NCBI GenBank assembly: GCA_903858635.1
Contig: CAIOJO010000413.1
Location: forward strand, 1 to 49,311
Direction of reading: 5' to 3'
Length of the DNA: 49,311 bases
Source of the DNA: an uncultured Telmatospirillum sp.
GTDB taxonomy: Bacteria; Pseudomonadota; Alphaproteobacteria; Rhodospirillales; Magnetospirillaceae
A program made the translations under genes and the position numbers. Shown one piece after another: positions 46,528 through 49,311 of this stretch. Below the pieces are notes generated by a model, which did no database searches, was not told the origin of the DNA, and was given only the letters and a program-made list of their open reading frames with translations. How positions within the stretch are numbered: the stretch's first letter is position 1; each line of letters begins with the position of its first letter.

Positions 46528-47086
46528 GGTGTCAGCGCCGCGCCACGTCGCCGTGCATGAGGCCGGTCACGCCGTTGCCGGTTGGGCGTTGAACAAGCAA
46601 CATGGCTGGGCTCACCCGCCCTTTGAATGGATCGGGATTGAAGAAGGCAAAGCCGCGGCGTCCGGGCGAGGATGCGTGTCCCGGGTCTTGCTGCATAATG
46701 TGCAGGACGGGCGCCTGGTAAACACCCGATTCCCGCAAGTCAGAGATAAACAAAGTATCATAACATATTGTGAACACGACTTTATTTGCATCGCTGCCGG
46801 TCCATTGGCGCAAGCGAAATATCAGAGAAAATCGCTTCTGTGGGCGCTGGTGTCGTCCGGCTATGCCGATGCGGATGCGGGGTCTTTGTTGTTGGATCAT
46901 CGCTATTTCCCACTGACGGGACTCAGCACGGCGCAACATCTCGTCCGCCGGGCCCGAAATTTGGTCAACACCCATTGGCCCGCCATCAACGCCCTCGCCG
47001 ACGCCTTGCTGGCGCAGCGCCGCCTTGAGACCGACAAGGCTGTGGCCATCATCGAGGCCGTCGGGCTGAACTCAATGCCTCTTTGA
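46517..47086 (+). CDS. HEAGH metallopeptidase-like protein
   Basis: 189 residues. VAVHEAGHAVAGWALNK carries an HExxH zinc motif at His14-Glu15-His18 as in M41 (FtsH) peptidases, but there is no AAA domain or membrane segment. CIAAGPLAQAKYQRKS and the end WPAINALADALLAQRRL also resemble the M41 fold. It overlaps the CoA ligase stop by 11 bases, so it may be the last cluster gene. The stretch 46735-46800 is AT-richer than the neighbours, which suggests separate origin. Substrate unknown. Confidence 0.7.
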   Translation: MRVKVSAPRHVAVHEAGHAVAGWALNKQHGWAHPPFEWIGIEEGKAAASGRGCVSRVLLHNVQDGRLVNTRFPQVRDKQSIITYCEHDFICIAAGPLAQAKYQRKSLLWALVSSGYADADAGSLLLDHRYFPLTGLSTAQHLVRRARNLVNTHWPAINALADALLAQRRLETDKAVAIIEAVGLNSMPL

Positions 47087-47301
47087 CCTCTCTTCTATGC
47101 GCATTGACGGGGCGAATTCGGGGCCTGTGGACATCCCAGATGAAGCCCTATCGCGCCTCCGGCGGGAGAGGTTGGGGTGAGGGTGGTCAGCTGCGGACGG
47201 ACGCGCCCGTGTTCCGGCGCGACCAGGTCGGGCCGAATCCGGAATGTCTCCACTCCGCTATCGAAAACCGGTGCCGGTCAATGGAACGACCGTGATGGGC
47301 G

Positions 47302-47697
47302 CTATGCGGCCTCAATATCAGTCTGAGGAAAATCGTCGCCCTTGTAGAAAAGCGGTACCCGTTCGTGCCGCGCACAAGCATATGCGAAACAATCTCCAAA
47401 ATTCAGCGCCGCCGGATGGCGCGACTTGCCGTAACGGTCATAGGCGTCGATAGCAAGAGTCCGGGTTTCAGCGGCGACGGCGACGACGGTGATTCCCATG
47501 AGTTTGAGATAATCCTCGACAGCAGATTCGGCATCGCGCGCGGTCAAACCCAGAATGCGCATCACCGCGATGACCGTTTCCCAGACAGCCAGAGGCGAGG
47601 TGATCCGTTTCGGGTAGCTTTGCATGCGCGAAAGCAGCGCCCGGGCATCGCTTTCATCGGTCAGCATCGCGGTGAGAGCGGAAGCGTCAAGGAACAT
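47302..47697 (-). CDS. vapC: PIN-domain toxin, VapC-like
   Basis: 131 residues starting MFLDASALTAMLTDESDARA, with the first PIN Asp at 4. SPLAVWETVIAVMRI has the Glu, and LNFGDCFAYACARHERVPLF with YKGDDFPQTDI has the later Asp residues. PIN toxins cleave RNA, often tRNA or rRNA. The ATG overlaps the antitoxin stop as ATGA. Confidence 0.9.
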   Translation of the reverse strand: MFLDASALTAMLTDESDARALLSRMQSYPKRITSPLAVWETVIAVMRILGLTARDAESAVEDYLKLMGITVVAVAAETRTLAIDAYDRYGKSRHPAALNFGDCFAYACARHERVPLFYKGDDFPQTDIEAA

Positions 47698-47942
47698 CAC
47701 TCGTTCCCATAAAGGCCGTCGATGAAGGCCTTGTCGGCCGGCATTCCGCTGGCGGGATTGGCCCGGGCTCGCAATGCCCGGCAAAAATCGACACCCAGAT
47801 CGACCAGGGACGGTATGGCGCGTTCGCGCTCCAACTCGTGCAACAATGCCTGGCGAACCACTTCAGTCTTGCTGACCTTCTTGATGGCCACAAGCCGATT
47901 CGCCAAGCTGTCGACTTCAGGATCCTTGACAAAGAGAGCCAT
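47697..47942 (-). CDS. vapB: VapB-type antitoxin (Rv0623-like)
   Basis: 81 residues. ALFVKDPEVDSLANRLVAI and SKTEVVRQALLHELERER match the PSK/Rv0623 VapB family; the C-terminal part would cover the PIN toxin. The region 47943-48000 just upstream is AT-rich with several ATAT stretches, fitting promoter and operator. ATG 47942 is chosen as it gives the family start MALF(V). Confidence 0.88.
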   Translation of the reverse strand: MALFVKDPEVDSLANRLVAIKKVSKTEVVRQALLHELERERAIPSLVDLGVDFCRALRARANPASGMPADKAFIDGLYGNE

Positions 47943-48074
47943 AAAATATCTCCTATCTATATCCAAATATATCACTGGGATATTCCCCTGTCACGACATC
48001 TCAATCCTCTCCTTTCGAATTATGGAAAATCTCGGTTGGCTGGCGACTTGGCGAGGAATCTTTAGGAGCGAAAC

Positions 48075-48368
48075 ATGGGCACCACGAAAACACGACCCTG
48101 GGATGTTGTGGACAGCCTGACCAGCGACGAGCGGATCGAGGCCTATTTGGAAGCGGCCTTGGAAGAGGGCGATGCGGCATTGGTCGCTGCAGCCCTGGGC
48201 GACATTGCGCGAGCCAAGGGCATGAGCGAAATTGCGCGGCTGACGGGGCTCGGGCGGGAGAGTTTGTACAAGGCCCTTTCACCCGACGGGAACCCTATTC
48301 TGAGGTGTGACGGGCGCCTGTCGAATTGGCAACGCATCGGCCGGCGCCGAGCGACCTTAAGTCGCTGA
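48075..48368 (+). pseudogene. Orphan, C-terminally altered HigA-type antitoxin
   Basis: 97 residues. WDVVDSLTSDERIEAYLEAA, GDAALVAAALGDIARAKGMS and IARLTGLGRESLYKALSPDG are the start and helix-turn-helix of the HigA-2/COG3636 antitoxin family. After GNP the usual end (about 20 residues with FATVLKVVKAL-type sequence) is replaced by unrelated ILRCDGRLSNWQR. No toxin gene is beside it. I judge it a decayed remnant; DNA binding may still be possible. Confidence 0.65.
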
Positions 48369-48393
48369 CCGCTTTCGCGCGCAGACGCGCGGC

Positions 48394-48433
48394 CACCCTC
48401 ACCCTGACCTCTCCCGCCAAGGGCGGGAGAGGA
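48394..48433. repeat. Palindromic intergenic repeat (CCTCTCCCGCC type)
   Basis: A perfect 11-base stem at 48408-48418 and 48422-48432 with an AAG loop, preceded by ACCCTCACCCTGA. A reverse-oriented half copy occurs at about 47156-47187. It may also end transcription of the gene before it. Confidence 0.65.
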
Positions 48434-48537
48434 GATCATCAATGCCCACTGGACCTAGCCCGAAAGAAATAGGAGCAAGCCGGTCGCGTGAGCTGTCAGT
48501 CCTGGCAAGGCATCCCCGCCGCATGGGAGGACAGGTC

Positions 48538-49128
48538 ATGGTTCCGCACAAGTCTCTTGAAGTCCTGGCCGTCGCCACCGCTTTCGGCCTGCTCCTGGGC
48601 GCCCACCCGGCGGCCGCCCTGGTCTGCCAGGACCCCGAGAGCGGCACCACCCGCGAATCGGGCACCGATTCCTGCGAGCTGGGGGAACGCCAGATCCTGC
48701 CGGAGGTGCCGGCCCCGGCGCCGGCCCGGGCCGCCCCGGCGATGCGGGACGAGGCCTCGCGCTGCCTGGAAGGGGCGTCGGTGGCCGAGATCGAGGAGCG
48801 GATCCGGAGCAATTTCGGCCCGGTCATCTTCGGCAGCGGGCAGGTCATCATCAATGCCGCCGATGGTCCTTCCGACAGCACCACCTATATCGCCAAGCTG
48901 GGCCATCTCGATGCGCATCCCGTCGTCGAGGGCCAGATGGGACCGGCCCGCCTGACCATGCATTGCCTGTCCGGCAATTGCTGGATGGCGCGCAGCCCGC
49001 ACGGCAGCACGGCGGCTCGCTCGGCCAGTTTTTTGGTCGGTGACCGCGGCCGCGCCCAACGCTCGGCCGAGGCCCTCGGCCAATTGATCCAGCTGTGCGG
49101 GGCCGGTGCCGTCAAGGCGTCGCAGTGA
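48538..49128 (+). CDS. Secreted protein of unknown function
   Basis: 196 residues. A signal peptide (VLAVATAFGLLLGAHPAAA) is cleaved near residue 23. The mature protein has a Pro/Ala-rich stretch (EVPAPAPARAAPAMRDE) followed by a compact domain with ASVAEIEERIRSNFGPVIFG and LTMHCLSGNCWMARS, and several Cys that could pair. The start at ATG 48538 has GGGAGGACAGGTC upstream; 48523 is an alternative. I recognise no family. It stands alone. Confidence 0.75.
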   Translation: MVPHKSLEVLAVATAFGLLLGAHPAAALVCQDPESGTTRESGTDSCELGERQILPEVPAPAPARAAPAMRDEASRCLEGASVAEIEERIRSNFGPVIFGSGQVIINAADGPSDSTTYIAKLGHLDAHPVVEGQMGPARLTMHCLSGNCWMARSPHGSTAARSASFLVGDRGRAQRSAEALGQLIQLCGAGAVKASQ

Positions 49129-49234
49129 CGGCTAGACTTAGATTTGCCCCTCAACGGGCGCAGTTTCTCACCAGCCGCCATTGAGGCGGCGGCCAAGGGG
49201 CCGGAGGCCCCGCCCGGCGAGGGCGATGGTAGAC

Positions 49235-49311
49235 CTAGTGGATAGAATCTAACACTTGGTGCCCTCGTTTGACGGCGGCGATGATTTTGTCGGGGTCTTT
49301 GGTCCAGACAA
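49235..49311 (-). mobile_element. IS630-family transposase, C-terminal end (partial)
   Basis: The reverse strand encodes VWTKDPDKIIAAVKRGHQVL and ends DSIH at a stop at 49235-49237. 'F-x-WTK-x-x-x-x-I' near the end is the C-terminal signature of IS630 transposases. The rest of the gene is beyond the window. The left element end must lie between 49129 and 49235, but I could not fix it. Confidence 0.7.

Overview
The window is GC-rich chromosomal DNA of an alphaproteobacterium, most likely a Rhodospirillales member. Three things point there: the gene order lolD-dnaE, rpsB-tsf-pyrH-frr-uppS-cdsA-dxr-rseP-bamA-skp-lpxD-fabZ-lpxA-lpxI-lpxB, gltA-gltX-comEC-lexA-moaC-trpC-trpD-trpG; the use of LpxI; and a GTTC-N7-GTTC LexA box upstream of lexA. 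The genus is not determined.

Layout. 1-974: end of lolC/E and lolD. 975-2256: accessory patch with an intact MNT/HEPN (nucleotidyltransferase/HepT-like) pair bracketed by a duplicated piece of the lolD 3' end, then gene remnants (a second nucleotidyltransferase and an autotransporter beta-domain). 2257-6509: methyltransferase, tandem HD / HD-GYP protein, secreted GlcG/HbpS-like protein, NAD-binding dehydrogenase-like protein, GNAT acetyltransferase. 6615-25520: conserved core for replication (dnaE), translation (rpsB, tsf, frr), UMP kinase, undecaprenyl-PP and CDP-diacylglycerol synthesis, isoprenoids (dxr), envelope biogenesis (rseP, bamA, skp) and lipid A (lpxD, fabZ, lpxA, lpxI, lpxB), then a glyoxalase. 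25708-38289, nearly all on the minus strand: gltA, gltX, a lipoprotein, (comEC on plus), a YefM/YoeB pair, glnS, lexA, moaC, trpC, trpD and trpG.

The most interesting part is 38777-47086. A plus-strand cluster starts with a tungsten-type aldehyde:ferredoxin oxidoreductase family protein that closely resembles BamB, the catalytic subunit of class II benzoyl-CoA reductase. It is followed by moeA and by five genes in the same order as the uncharacterised DVU_1557-1553 set of Desulfovibrio: a Cys-rich redox-like protein, a methyltransferase, a C_GCAxxG_C_C protein, a TrsS-like radical SAM protein with two CxxxCxxC motifs, and an AMP-dependent CoA ligase. A small HEAGH metallopeptidase-like gene overlaps the end. 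No other Bam subunits are present. My reading is a maturation or cofactor module serving a Mo/W enzyme, or a dedicated acyl-CoA pathway. This is inference.

47302-49311 is accessory again: a VapB/VapC-type pair, a truncated orphan HigA-type antitoxin, a secreted hypothetical protein and the 3' end of an IS630-family transposase. Several classes of palindromic intergenic repeats are scattered through the window. I saw no tRNA, rRNA or CRISPR array.
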